DNA of 64,000 bases. Source: Candidatus Binatia bacterium. Its GTDB lineage: Bacteria > Desulfobacterota > Binatia > UBA9968 > JAJDTQ01. The notes beneath the pieces are model-generated. The model was not told the DNA's origin and searched no databases. It saw only the letters and a list, made by a program, of their open reading frames with translations. Numbering within the stretch: the stretch's first letter is position 1; every line of letters begins with the position of its first letter. The translations under genes were made by a program, and so were the position numbers. The stretch covers positions 2,805,042 to 2,869,041 of the forward strand of contig OX638375.1 of assembly GCA_951813575.1 (NCBI GenBank). The letters run 5' to 3'. Shown in pieces: positions 1-8,586 of this stretch.

Positions 1-1
1 A

Positions 2-235
2 AACATGCATGAAGCCAAGACACATTTGTCCAGTCTCGTCGAGGCTGCCGCAAATGGAGAGCCCTTCATCATCGCGCGTGCGGGGAAGCCGGTGGTGAAG
101 GTCGTTGCCGTGGAAGCGCCGGAATCGGCAAAGATGCGCCGAATCGGTTTCCTGGACGGCAAAATCTCGGTGCCCGACGACTTCGATCGCATGGGCTCCG
201 CTGAAATCGAGGCGTTGTTCGAGGGCAAGGAATGA
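2..235 (+). CDS. Phd/YefM-family antitoxin (5' partial)
   Basis: Antitoxin half of a type II toxin-antitoxin pair; it should bind the operon DNA and neutralise the downstream PIN toxin. The visible protein has the family N-terminal signature NMHEAKTHLS followed by IIARAGKPVVKVV, the DNA-binding and dimerisation region of Phd/YefM proteins. The acidic C-terminal part (about residues 50-76, ending IEALFEGKE) is the likely toxin-binding tail. An ATG lies at 5, but family members carry a few residues before MHEAK (often VN) and the preceding codon here is Asn, so the true start is probably just outside the window. The stop overlaps the toxin start by 4 bp (ATGA), which fits translational coupling. 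Confidence 0.85.
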   Translation, partial: NMHEAKTHLSSLVEAAANGEPFIIARAGKPVVKVVAVEAPESAKMRRIGFLDGKISVPDDFDRMGSAEIEALFEGKE

Positions 236-618
236 ATCTCCTTCTGGATACCCATGTGCTCCTTTGGGCAGCAGGGTCTTCCGAGCGGTTGCCGGAGGAG
301 GGGCGGAGTTTGCTCGAAGATCAAGAGACACAGCCGGTCTTTAGCGCGGCGTCCATCTGGGAAATCGCGATCAAGAGCGGGACGGGGCGCCCGGACTTCC
401 GCGTCAATCCTCATCTGCTGCGACGAGGATTGCTGGAGAACGGCTACACGGAACTGCCTGTGACAGGCGTCCACGCGGTAGCGGTGGTATTGCTACCGCC
501 TCTACACAAGGACCCGTTCGACCGCATCCTGATTGCCCAGGCCCAGGTCGAAGGGATCATGCTGTTGACGGCAGACAAGATGGTAGGACGATACCCGGGG
601 CCGATCCGGGTGCTCTGA
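232..618 (+). CDS. PIN-domain (VapC-like) ribonuclease toxin
   Basis: Toxin partner of the preceding antitoxin, 128 residues, the usual VapC length. PIN nucleases cleave RNA with Mg2+ held by a cluster of acidic residues. All the expected ones are visible: Asp6 in LLLDTHVLLW, Glu44 in SIWEIAIK, Asp97 in DPFDRILIAQA and Asp115 in LLTADK. The ATG overlaps the antitoxin stop (ATGA), so the toxin is made only after the antitoxin. The LDTHVLLW opening and the DPFDRILIAQA block are typical of the sub-family paired with Phd-type antitoxins. The target RNA cannot be told from sequence. Confidence 0.9.
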   Translation: MNLLLDTHVLLWAAGSSERLPEEGRSLLEDQETQPVFSAASIWEIAIKSGTGRPDFRVNPHLLRRGLLENGYTELPVTGVHAVAVVLLPPLHKDPFDRILIAQAQVEGIMLLTADKMVGRYPGPIRVL

Positions 619-651
619 ATATTGATTTGCCCAGTGCGGGCTGATTCTTTG

Positions 652-2094
652 CTAACCCAACCCCGGTTTCCTCTCATACCACCCCGCCGCCTGCTCGTAC
701 GCGTGCGCCACCTGGAACAACAAACCTTCCTGGAAGCATGACCCGACGATCTGCAGCCCCAACGGCAACCCGCCGGCCGTGAATCCGCAGCAGACGCTCA
801 GCGCCGGCAGCCCGGTGACGTTGAACGGAATGGTGCAGCGGGTGCCGATGCTGCCGCTGGGGTGGCGGAAGGGGATGCGGCGGCCGTCGATTTCGGCGAA
901 TCCCTGCTTGCATTCCTCGATGGTGGGCGCGGCGATGCCGACGGTGGGGGCGACGATCACTTGCACGTCCTGGAGGGCCTCCTCGAACTCGCGACAGATG
1001 ACGCGGCGGACACGCTGGGAGGTGACGTAGGTCGAGGCGGGGATGGTGAGGGAGGCGATGTTCCGGTGCAACAACTCACGGCTGTAGCGCCGGGGCTGCT
1101 TGCGCAGGTAGGGTTCGTGGGCCACGACGTTCTCGCAGCGGCTGGTGGCGGTCTGGACGGCGGGGACAGCGTCCATGTGGGGGATGGTGATCCTTTTCAC
1201 CGTCATGCCCAGGGAGCCGAGCGCGGCGAGGGCGTCCTGGAACCCCTTGGCGACCTCGTCCACCATCAGTTCGTCGAAGTAGCTGTCGATGACACCTACC
1301 TTCATGCCAGTGACGGCGCTGCCCAGGCCTTCGCGGTAGTCGGGCACGGGTTCGGGAGAGGTCAGCGGGTCGTTGAGGTCCTCCCCGGCGATAGCCGCGA
1401 GCACCAGGGCGCAGTCCTCCACGGTCTTGGTGAAGGGGCCGAAGTGGTCGGACGAGAAGCCGCCGGTGCCGGCGACGCCGCCGTAGCGGCTGACGCGGCC
1501 GTAGGTGGCCTTGAGGCCCACGGTGCCGCACCAGGCGGCGGGGTTGCGCACCGAGCCGGCGTTGTCGGTGCCGATGGAGATCAGGCACAGGTCGGCGGCC
1601 ACGGCGGCGGCCGAGCCGCCGCTGGAACCGCCAGGTACCCGGCTGGTGTCCCACGGGTTGTGGGTCGTGCCGAAATAGGGGTTCATGGTGGTGCCGCCGC
1701 CGGCCCACTCGTGCATGTTGTTCTTGCCCAGGACGATGGCCCCGGCCTCCCGCAGCCGGGTCACCACGCCGGCGTCGAAGTCGGGCTTCCAGTCGGCCAG
1801 GATCTGGCTGCCGGCGGTGGTGGGGTAGCCCTTGACCGCGAGGTTGTCCTTGATGGACACCGGGATCCCGTGTAGTGGCCCGCGATAGTTGCCGCCCGCG
1901 ATCTCCTCTTCGGCACGGCGCGCCTCCGCGATGGCGTCGTCTTCCATGACGGTGCTGTAGGCATTGAGCACGGGGTTGAGGCGCTTGATCCGGTCGAGGT
2001 AGCAGGCGGCCACCTCTACCGGCGAGACCTCCCGGGCGGCGATGCGCGGAGCCAGGCTCGCGATGGTGAGGTTTGTGGGGTCCAGTTCCGGCAT
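652..2094 (-). CDS. Amidase-signature family hydrolase
   Basis: Predicted cytoplasmic amidase of 480 residues with the complete Ser-cisSer-Lys triad of the family: Lys82 in PVSIKDN, cis-Ser157 in PGGSSGGSAAA and nucleophile Ser181 in GTDNAGSVRNP. It resembles GatA-type enzymes, but no gatB or gatC is nearby, so it is more likely a catabolic amidase than the tRNA amidotransferase subunit. The start chosen is the ATG at 2094, preceded by AAAGGAAAG; a longer frame upstream lacks family similarity. It is the last gene of a four-gene minus-strand run (alcohol dehydrogenase, amidohydrolase, LLM oxidoreductase, amidase) with gaps of 27-62 bp, suggesting a catabolic operon. Substrate unknown. Confidence 0.9.
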   Translation of the reverse strand: MPELDPTNLTIASLAPRIAAREVSPVEVAACYLDRIKRLNPVLNAYSTVMEDDAIAEARRAEEEIAGGNYRGPLHGIPVSIKDNLAVKGYPTTAGSQILADWKPDFDAGVVTRLREAGAIVLGKNNMHEWAGGGTTMNPYFGTTHNPWDTSRVPGGSSGGSAAAVAADLCLISIGTDNAGSVRNPAAWCGTVGLKATYGRVSRYGGVAGTGGFSSDHFGPFTKTVEDCALVLAAIAGEDLNDPLTSPEPVPDYREGLGSAVTGMKVGVIDSYFDELMVDEVAKGFQDALAALGSLGMTVKRITIPHMDAVPAVQTATSRCENVVAHEPYLRKQPRRYSRELLHRNIASLTIPASTYVTSQRVRRVICREFEEALQDVQVIVAPTVGIAAPTIEECKQGFAEIDGRRIPFRHPSGSIGTRCTIPFNVTGLPALSVCCGFTAGGLPLGLQIVGSCFQEGLLFQVAHAYEQAAGWYERKPGLG

Positions 2095-2126
2095 GGCTCT
2101 TTCCTTTCGTAGACCGGTTTGTCCGC

Positions 2127-3128
2127 TCAGGCGACATCGGCGCAGGCCGGCATGACCTCGCGCCCCCAGAGATCCATGATCTCGTCGAAGTTGCGGTTGG
2201 GGGGAGTCAGCAGCACGTGGGAAACGCCGGCCCCGGCCAGCTCCCGTATCCGTTGCGCGCACTCTTGGGGGGTCCCGGCGACGGCGAACCGCCCCAGCAG
2301 GTAGTCGGTGATGAGCGCGGGATCCGACCTTTCCTCCATCGGCTTGCTGATGTCGAAGCCGGCCATGAACCGTCTGACGCCGGCGAGCTCGTGCTCCGGT
2401 ACGGTCTCCAGGGTGAAGCGGAAATTGTGATGGGCACGGTTGGCCAGACGTCCGCGCACGAGGTCCCGGGCCCGCGGCCCGTCGCCGTCGACGCAGATCA
2501 TTCCCCCCACGGCTATGTCGATGTCGGACAAGGCGCGTCCGCTTTCCTCGGCCCCGGCCGCGATGTGGTGGCGAGCCCAGTCCAGCACGTCCAGGTCGAA
2601 GCCGGTGCCCAGGATGACGCCGTCGGCGTAGCGTCCCGCTACCCGGAGGCTTCGGGGTCCCACCGCGGCTACGTAGATGGGTACGGGAGTCTTGCCGGCG
2701 TTGAGAGAGACCGCGCCGGCGCCTTCCGCGCCTCGGGGCACTTCGATGGAGCGTCCCTGGAGCAGTTCGCGAATGGTGGCCAGCCCGGCCCCGAAATCGG
2801 AGAGCCGGGTGGCTTTACGGCCCAGCCGGTAGGTGGAGCCGTCGCCGGTCCCCAACCCCAGCATCGCCCGGCCGCCGGCAAACTCGTTGGCCGTGGCCGC
2901 GGACGAAGCAAGGGCCGTGGGGTCGCGATAGGCCATGGTGGTGACGGCGATGCCGAAGCGGAGCCGCTCCGTTCGCAGGGCGCACACCGTCATGGCCTGG
3001 AACCCGTCCAGGTTGTTCAGGTGGCCGTCGGCAAAGAACAGGGCCTGGAAGCCCAGGGCCTCGGCGGCCTCTGCCCGGCGCGTGATCTGGTCGGCGTTGC
3101 GGGCGGGGCTGTGAATGGAGAAATGCAC
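2127..3128 (-). CDS. LLM-class flavin-dependent oxidoreductase
   Basis: Luciferase-like monooxygenase superfamily protein of 333 residues. Characteristic features are the N-terminal strand and helix (EAAEALGFQALFFADGH), the RLRFGIAVT segment near residue 75, and the ANEFAGGRAMLGLGTGD block around residues 100-115 typical of F420- or FMN-dependent members such as methylene-tetrahydromethanopterin reductase homologues. Which cofactor it uses cannot be decided here. It sits 32 bp upstream of the amidase and 62 bp downstream of an amidohydrolase on the same strand, so it probably acts in the same degradative route. Confidence 0.88.
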   Translation of the reverse strand: MHFSIHSPARNADQITRRAEAAEALGFQALFFADGHLNNLDGFQAMTVCALRTERLRFGIAVTTMAYRDPTALASSAATANEFAGGRAMLGLGTGDGSTYRLGRKATRLSDFGAGLATIRELLQGRSIEVPRGAEGAGAVSLNAGKTPVPIYVAAVGPRSLRVAGRYADGVILGTGFDLDVLDWARHHIAAGAEESGRALSDIDIAVGGMICVDGDGPRARDLVRGRLANRAHHNFRFTLETVPEHELAGVRRFMAGFDISKPMEERSDPALITDYLLGRFAVAGTPQECAQRIRELAGAGVSHVLLTPPNRNFDEIMDLWGREVMPACADVA

Positions 3129-3190
3129 GGGTGACTCCTTGCCGGGATTTAGGACGGACAGGCGTGCACCCGTGCCGCAGGGGTCCTTGA

Positions 3191-4228
3191 CTACATGGCG
3201 AACAGCCGCATGGCGTTTTCGCCCAGGATCTTCTCCTTGTCGTCGTCAGAGATGCCTTCGAGCTCCTGCACCATCCGCACCGTGCCTTCCTTCCAGGTGC
3301 CCGAGGGATCGTTGTGCGGATAGTCGCTGCCCACCGTCAGGTTGTGGTCCTTCCAGAAGTCGCAGGCGTAGCGGATGGAGGTCTCGGCGGCGAAGGCCGA
3401 CACCCAGATCTGGCTGAAGAACTCGCTGGGGGCCTTGCCGAGCTTCTTGCGGGCGTCGGGGTCCATGTCCAGGCGGTTCATGAGCCAGGGCACAAAGGCG
3501 GCCGAGCCTTCCACGAAGCAGATGCGCAGGTCAGGGAACTCCTTCAGGGCGCCGCGCAGGATCAGGCTCCCCATGTCGACGATGTAGCGGAAGGGGAACG
3601 CCAGCAGGAAGGGCAGGGCGTTGTTGTCGGCCTCCAGGAAGAGCTGCTCGATGCCCACCAGCGCCGGGTTGGGATGGCCCTGGCGGTCCGACGCCGTGTC
3701 GTGCACCAGGATCGGGACGTCGAGCTTGCACACCTTGTCGTAGAACGGCCACAGCCGCTCCGCCCCGAGGTTGGCGTCCTCGAAGCCGCCCATGAACTTC
3801 ACCGCCTTGATGCCGAGCTGGTTCACCATCCGGTCCAGCTCCCTGCAGGACTCTTCCACGTCCGGCAGGAACACCCAGCCGACGCCGATGTAGCGCTCGG
3901 GGTGGGCGCATTCCGCCAGGTCCCGGGCCACCGCGTCGTTGTAGCGCCGTGCCAGCTCGCATCCCAGGTCCCGGTCCCAGGTGTACAGCAGCTCCCGGTT
4001 CTCCGGGATGAGCACGTGCTTGTCGAAGCCTTCGAAGTCGGCCTGGGCCACGCGGGTGTCCAGGTCCCAGCGCCCCTTGGGCGCCTGGTTCTTGATGAGG
4101 GTGCCGTCCGGCAGCACGGACTTGACCTCATCGCCGTCGCGCACCACGCGCGGGGACTCCGGGTACTGGTCGCTGATGCCTTCCAGGAACTTCACCGGAA
4201 AGTAATGGGTGTCGCAGTCAATGTACAT
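3191..4228 (-). CDS. Amidohydrolase family protein (ACMSD-like)
   Basis: TIM-barrel amidohydrolase-2 family protein, 345 residues. Members are metal-dependent decarboxylases or hydrolases of small, often aromatic, acids. Visible metal-site elements are the N-terminal DCDTHYFP, the internal His in VPILVHDTAS (about residue 175) and the late Asp in VGSDYPHNDP (about residue 305). The N-terminal motif reads D-x-D-x-H rather than the classical H-x-H, a variation shared with the paralogue at 5547. It lies 27 bp downstream of the alcohol dehydrogenase gene and is part of the same run. One of four relatives within 15 kb. Confidence 0.88.
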   Translation of the reverse strand: MYIDCDTHYFPVKFLEGISDQYPESPRVVRDGDEVKSVLPDGTLIKNQAPKGRWDLDTRVAQADFEGFDKHVLIPENRELLYTWDRDLGCELARRYNDAVARDLAECAHPERYIGVGWVFLPDVEESCRELDRMVNQLGIKAVKFMGGFEDANLGAERLWPFYDKVCKLDVPILVHDTASDRQGHPNPALVGIEQLFLEADNNALPFLLAFPFRYIVDMGSLILRGALKEFPDLRICFVEGSAAFVPWLMNRLDMDPDARKKLGKAPSEFFSQIWVSAFAAETSIRYACDFWKDHNLTVGSDYPHNDPSGTWKEGTVRMVQELEGISDDDKEKILGENAMRLFAM

Positions 4229-4255
4229 GTCGGTCCTCCGAAAGCGGGCCAGGAA

Positions 4256-5353
4256 TCACGAATACGTAAAGATCGCCCGGCCCAGGATCCTGCCTTCTTC
4301 CAGGTCGGCCACCGCCTCGTTCACCTGGTCCAGGGTGTAGCGGCGCGTCACCAGGTCGTCGAGCTTGAGCTTGCCTTCCCGGTACCAGCGGACGAACGTG
4401 GGGAAGTCGCGGTCCGGGAGGCAGTCGCCGGCGTGGGTGCGGGTGAAGTAGCGACCCCCGGCGAAGAGGTTGGTGTTGATCAGCGGCGTCGCGCCGGGGG
4501 GCGGCAGGCCGATCAGCAGGGCGGTCCCGCCGCGCTCGAGCCCCGGAGCGCCGGTGCGCACGGAGCGCAGGATCTGGTCCTGGGTGGTGGGATGGCCCAC
4601 CGCGTCCAGCGCGAAGTCCGCGCCGCCGTCGGTCAACTCGGTGATTGCTTCCACCGGGTCCACCTTGCTGGCGTTGATACAGTGGGTGGCGCCGAAACCC
4701 TTGGCGAACTCCAGCTTCTCGTCGTCCAGGTCCACTGCGATGAGCGGGTACGCGTCCACCACCGCCGCGGCCGAGATGGCGCACATGCCGATGCCGCCCA
4801 CCCCGTAGACCGCCACCGACTGCCCCGGGCCCACCCGTAGCGTGTTGATGATGGCGCCCGAGCCGGTGGTGACCGCGCAGCCGATGATGGAAGTCACCTC
4901 GGTGTCCACGTCGTCGTCCATGGGCAGCACCACCCGCTCCGAGGCCACCACGTGTTCCGCCCAGGTGGACGCCGACGCCCAGATGGACTGTTCACGCCAA
5001 ACGGCTGGAATGGGCGGTCGCATGTTGAGGGCATGGGACACGGGCGGCAGCGGCGACTCGGGGGCGTTGCGGTCGACCCAGGTGGTGAAGACCCGGTCGC
5101 CTTCCTTCACGTGGGTGACGTCGCGGCCCTTGGCCACCACCACGCCGGTGGACTCGTGTCCCAGGAGCGCCGGCAGCTTGGAGCGCTGCTCCTCCGGGGA
5201 GCGCTGGATCTGGTGGAGCTGGGAGTGGCAGATGCCGCTGGCGTAAAGCTTCACCAGCACCTGGTCGGGCGCCGGGTCCGGGAACGTGACCTCGTCCACC
5301 ACCAGGGGCTTGCGTGATTCGACCAGGATTGCGGCCCGGGACTTGGTTGGCAT
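4256..5353 (-). CDS. Zinc-dependent alcohol dehydrogenase lacking the structural zinc loop
   Basis: Medium-chain dehydrogenase of 365 residues, closest in layout to class III / S-(hydroxymethyl)glutathione-type enzymes. Catalytic zinc ligands are present: Cys in SGICHSQ, His in LLGHEST and Cys in IIGCAVTTG; the NAD-binding motif is VYGVGGIGM. The four-cysteine structural zinc lobe normally following GDRV is replaced by a cysteine-free stretch rich in Pro and Ser. Start chosen: ATG at 5353 (MPTKSRAAILVES) with AAAGGAAAG just upstream; an in-frame extension to 5554 would overlap the leader of the divergent gene and lacks family similarity. First gene of the minus-strand operon 5353-652. Confidence 0.88.
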   Translation of the reverse strand: MPTKSRAAILVESRKPLVVDEVTFPDPAPDQVLVKLYASGICHSQLHQIQRSPEEQRSKLPALLGHESTGVVVAKGRDVTHVKEGDRVFTTWVDRNAPESPLPPVSHALNMRPPIPAVWREQSIWASASTWAEHVVASERVVLPMDDDVDTEVTSIIGCAVTTGSGAIINTLRVGPGQSVAVYGVGGIGMCAISAAAVVDAYPLIAVDLDDEKLEFAKGFGATHCINASKVDPVEAITELTDGGADFALDAVGHPTTQDQILRSVRTGAPGLERGGTALLIGLPPPGATPLINTNLFAGGRYFTRTHAGDCLPDRDFPTFVRWYREGKLKLDDLVTRRYTLDQVNEAVADLEEGRILGRAIFTYS

Positions 5354-5546
5354 GGCGCTTTCCTTTCCGTCAGACGGCCCGAGGGCCGTGTGGTTGGGCG
5401 GTTTGGCAATTTCGTGAGTAGTTGCCGGCGGGTGGTTTGTCAAGGGATCGCGGGCGGCGGTTTCCGCTGGTTCCAAGGTCGAAAAGGTGGTATCCACGAC
5501 TACGGAATCCGGTGCCCCGGCACCAGAAAATCGGGAGGTAGCGATC

Positions 5547-6623
5547 ATGTCCATTATCGATGCCGACGCCCACGTCGTCGAGTCCGAGCATACCTGGGAC
5601 TACATGGAACCGGCCGACCAGAAGTATCGTCCGGTCGTCGTCCGGCCGAGCGGCGAGGAGGCGGGCGAGTACTGGTTCATCGACGGCAAGATCCGGGGAC
5701 TGGTCCGGATCGTCATGACCGCCCAGGAGATGGGCGAGGTGGCCGACCGCACCGGCCGCGTGATGTTCACGCCCCAGGAAACGCGGGAGATGGAGAACGT
5801 CGAGGCGCGCGTCAAGCACATGGACGAACTGGGCATAGACGTCCAGGTGCTCTATCCTACCATCTTCATAGAGCAGGTCACCGACAAGCCCGCGGTGGAG
5901 ATCCCCCTCTGCAGGAGCTACAACCGCTGGCTGACGGACATTCACAGCCGGGGGAACGGACGCCTGCGCTGGATCTGCGTGCTGCCGCTGCTGGACATGA
6001 GCGCGGCCCTGGAGGAACTGCAATACTGCAAGCAGAACGGCGCCTGCGGGGTCTTCATGCGCCCCATCGAGGGCCATCGCCTGTTGACCGACCCCTACTT
6101 CTACCCGCTGTACGAGAAGATGAGCGAGCTCGACATGGCCGTGGGCGTGCACGTCGGCAACGGCAACCCGCAGGAGCTGGACCTCGTGTCCCAGTACAAC
6201 GGCGGCGGCAGCTTCTGGAAGTTCCGCATCCCGGTCATCGGCATGTTCCACTCGGTGATCATGGGCGAGATCCCGAAGATGTTCCCCAAGCTCCGCTTCC
6301 ACTGGGCCGAGGCCGCGGCGCTCTGGGTGCCGTACGTGGTCAAGGACCTGCAGCGCCGCTGGGGCGCGCAGAACAAGGACCTGCCGGACAACATCCTGAA
6401 GGAGTACCGGCAGTACGTGTCGTGCCAGACCGACGACGACGTGGACTACGTGCTGAGGTACTCGGGAGAGGACAACATCGTCATCGGCACCGACTACGGC
6501 CACAACGACCAGTCCACCGAGATCGAAGCGCTGCAAAACCTGAAGGAGCTGGGCAGCATCACCGAGCCGCAGTACGAGAAGATCGTGACGCAGAACCCGA
6601 AGGAGCTGTTTGCGTTGCAGTAG
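5547..6623 (+). CDS. Amidohydrolase family protein
   Basis: Second amidohydrolase-2 family protein, 358 residues, divergent from the operon 5353-652. It begins IIDADAHVVES (metal-site D-x-D-x-H), carries an internal His in AVGVHVGNG (about residue 205) and the late Asp in IGTDYGHNDQS (about residue 315). The ATG at 5547 is preceded by GGGAGG at 5533-5538 with 8-nt spacing; an upstream in-frame start at 5487 has no comparable ribosome site. Probably a hydrolase or decarboxylase of the neighbouring catabolic cluster; substrate not identifiable. Confidence 0.88.
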   Translation: MSIIDADAHVVESEHTWDYMEPADQKYRPVVVRPSGEEAGEYWFIDGKIRGLVRIVMTAQEMGEVADRTGRVMFTPQETREMENVEARVKHMDELGIDVQVLYPTIFIEQVTDKPAVEIPLCRSYNRWLTDIHSRGNGRLRWICVLPLLDMSAALEELQYCKQNGACGVFMRPIEGHRLLTDPYFYPLYEKMSELDMAVGVHVGNGNPQELDLVSQYNGGGSFWKFRIPVIGMFHSVIMGEIPKMFPKLRFHWAEAAALWVPYVVKDLQRRWGAQNKDLPDNILKEYRQYVSCQTDDDVDYVLRYSGEDNIVIGTDYGHNDQSTEIEALQNLKELGSITEPQYEKIVTQNPKELFALQ

Positions 6624-6640
6624 GCTGCTGTCGGAACACG

Positions 6641-7900
6641 ATGATTACGCTAGTCGAAGCCCTGAACTATCGCTGTCTTCGATACGCACACCGACCGCTT
6701 AACCCGTTCCACATTCTGGTCGGCCCGAACGCGTCGGGCAAGACCACTTTCCTGGACGTCATTGGCTTCCTGTCCGACTTGGTGTCGGAGGGGCTAGAGG
6801 CGGCGATCGCGGATAGGACCCCGAATCCGGAGACACTTCTCTTCCGCGGCTTGGGAGATCGCTTGGAACTGGCCATTGAGGCCCGAATACCCCACCAACT
6901 GCGCAGTCTGACCAACAAACCCGAACTGGACACGGCAAGGTACCAACTCGCCATCGGTTTCGATGAGACGGAACGACGGTTTGAAATCAAGGCCGAGACA
7001 CTTCTGCTGACGAAAACCGCGCCGCTGGGAAACGTGCAGCGTTCATTTTTCCCGATGCCTTCCGTCGCGCCGGATTCGTTATTGGCCAACATCCGCCGGT
7101 CAAACAACAAGGTCGTCATCAACAAGGTGCCGGGCGGGAACGACAACTTTTATAGCGAGACACATCCCGCCAACCGCGGGTGGGCGCCATCGTTCAAATT
7201 GGGTTCCCGGAAGTCCGCCCTCGGAAACCTCGTTGCAGACTCCGATTCTTATCCGGTAGCGACATGGTTGCGAGAGTATCTGACCACGGGTGTTCAGCGT
7301 TTCGTGCTCAACAGCTTCACGATAAGGCGCCCCAGCCCACCTACTCGGATCGCAGGTTTTTTGCCAGATGGGTCGAATCTTCCCTGGGTGGTTGCCAGCT
7401 TGCAGAGGAGGGATGGGGAACGATATCGGGCTTGGGTGGAACACCTGCAGACGGCGCTTCCGGACCTCGTCGACATTACCACTTTTGAACGGCCCGAGGA
7501 CAGGCATTGCTATATGGTTTACGAGTACAGGGGAGGGTTCCAGGTGCCGTCTTGGTTGGTGTCCGATGGTACCCTGCGGCTAACGGCGCTGACGCTGCCT
7601 GCATACGTGACCGACCTTGAGGGCATTTATTTGGTGGAGGAACCGGAGAACGGCATACATCCCTTGGCCGTAAAGACCGTATATGACTCGCTTTCGTCAA
7701 TGTACGAAGCTCAACTGCTCATGGCGACCCACTCGCCCGTTGTATTGAGTTCGGCGAACATGAACGACGTTCTATGTTTTGCCAAAGATGACGAAGGCTC
7801 CACCGACATCGTTCTTGGTTCCGAACACCCTGCGTTACGGCAGTGGAAGGGTGCCGTGGATCCCGGCACTCTGCTGGGGTCAGGGGTCTTGGGTGAATAA
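6641..7900 (+). CDS. AAA/ABC-type ATPase (first gene of a two-gene module)
   Basis: OLD/RecF-like ATPase of 419 residues with a split ABC-type fold. Walker A is GPNASGKTT (Lys34), the signature-like segment VSDGTLRLTAL is near residue 310, Walker B with catalytic glutamates is LVEEPENGIHP near residue 330, and the switch histidine is in MATHSPVVLSS near residue 361. No nuclease domain is fused; the nuclease-like partner is the next gene, whose GTG start overlaps this stop by 8 bp. The ATG at 6641 follows the amidohydrolase stop by 17 bp; the open frame extends further back but only as a shadow of that gene. GC is visibly lower than in flanking genes. Such ATPase plus partner pairs are common in anti-phage systems; that role is inferred. 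Confidence 0.85.
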   Translation: MITLVEALNYRCLRYAHRPLNPFHILVGPNASGKTTFLDVIGFLSDLVSEGLEAAIADRTPNPETLLFRGLGDRLELAIEARIPHQLRSLTNKPELDTARYQLAIGFDETERRFEIKAETLLLTKTAPLGNVQRSFFPMPSVAPDSLLANIRRSNNKVVINKVPGGNDNFYSETHPANRGWAPSFKLGSRKSALGNLVADSDSYPVATWLREYLTTGVQRFVLNSFTIRRPSPPTRIAGFLPDGSNLPWVVASLQRRDGERYRAWVEHLQTALPDLVDITTFERPEDRHCYMVYEYRGGFQVPSWLVSDGTLRLTALTLPAYVTDLEGIYLVEEPENGIHPLAVKTVYDSLSSMYEAQLLMATHSPVVLSSANMNDVLCFAKDDEGSTDIVLGSEHPALRQWKGAVDPGTLLGSGVLGE

Positions 7901-8510
7901 GGATCTCGTCGTCTTGGCCGCCGACAAGGATGTCGAACAGGCCTTGAGAGGACTTCTTGAGCGGCCGGAAGCGCTGAATATCCGTCCTATCCAGGCCGAC
8001 ATTCTGGTCCATCCGCAACATGATCCCGCCTGTGCAAGTCGCGGTGTCGAATTTCTGTCAGGCTTGTCGGAGGGATACGCATACGGACTCCTTATGTTTG
8101 ATCACCACGGAAGTGGGAGGGAATTGATCACTGCTGGCGAGCTTCAACAGTCCCTCAATCAGGACCTGAGCCGTTCGTCATGGGGTGAGCGAGGGAGGGC
8201 CGTCGTCTTGTCGCCCGAGTTAGAAGCTTGGGTTTGGAGCAGTTCGTCAGTGGTGGATGACGCCACGGGTTGGAAGGACCGCCGGCCTCCGCTCCGCAAC
8301 TGGCTCGTCGAACGGGGCTGGCTGAAGGACGAAGTCACCAAACCAGAACGTCCGAAGGACGCATTTGTAGCCGCCTTGCGCGAGTCGCGGACCCCACGCA
8401 GTTCTTCGCTGTATCGCAAGATAGCGTCGCGGGTTTCTCTGCGACGGTGCGCGGATGCCACCTTCCTGGAGTTTAGGGGCCTGCTGCAACAGTGGTTTCC
8501 GCGAGATTGA
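7893..8510 (+). CDS. TOPRIM-like partner of the AAA ATPase
   Basis: Protein of 205 residues with no confidently recognised name. It opens VNKDLVVLAADKDVEQALRG: a hydrophobic strand followed by acidic Asp11, Asp13 and Glu15. A second strand ends in LLMFDHHGSGRE (Asp70), and an ELEAWVW block follows around residues 109-115. The strand/acidic-residue layout resembles TOPRIM-type nuclease folds of DUF4276/OLD-associated proteins. The start is the GTG at 7893, inside the ATPase gene (8-bp overlap), so the two are almost certainly co-translated. The arrangement recalls OLD or PARIS-type modules where an ATPase controls a TOPRIM effector. Nuclease activity is an inference. Confidence 0.7.
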   Translation: MNKDLVVLAADKDVEQALRGLLERPEALNIRPIQADILVHPQHDPACASRGVEFLSGLSEGYAYGLLMFDHHGSGRELITAGELQQSLNQDLSRSSWGERGRAVVLSPELEAWVWSSSSVVDDATGWKDRRPPLRNWLVERGWLKDEVTKPERPKDAFVAALRESRTPRSSSLYRKIASRVSLRRCADATFLEFRGLLQQWFPRD

Positions 8511-8586
8511 CGGACTTCACGAAGTAGCGCGAAGGGGCACTGGCCGATCCTGCCGGATCTGGCGGTGAACCTGTTGTCAAGTGGAG

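Noticed and set aside
5415..5443. Possible minus-strand promoter TTGACA (5443-5438) for the alcohol dehydrogenase operon
   Set aside because: The -35 is perfect but at 17 bp the -10 is TACTCA, too poor to call.
5390..6640. Extension of the AAA ATPase frame far upstream
   Set aside because: The upstream part lies wholly inside the amidohydrolase gene in another frame and is Arg/Gly-rich; Walker A is near the N-terminus when starting at 6641.
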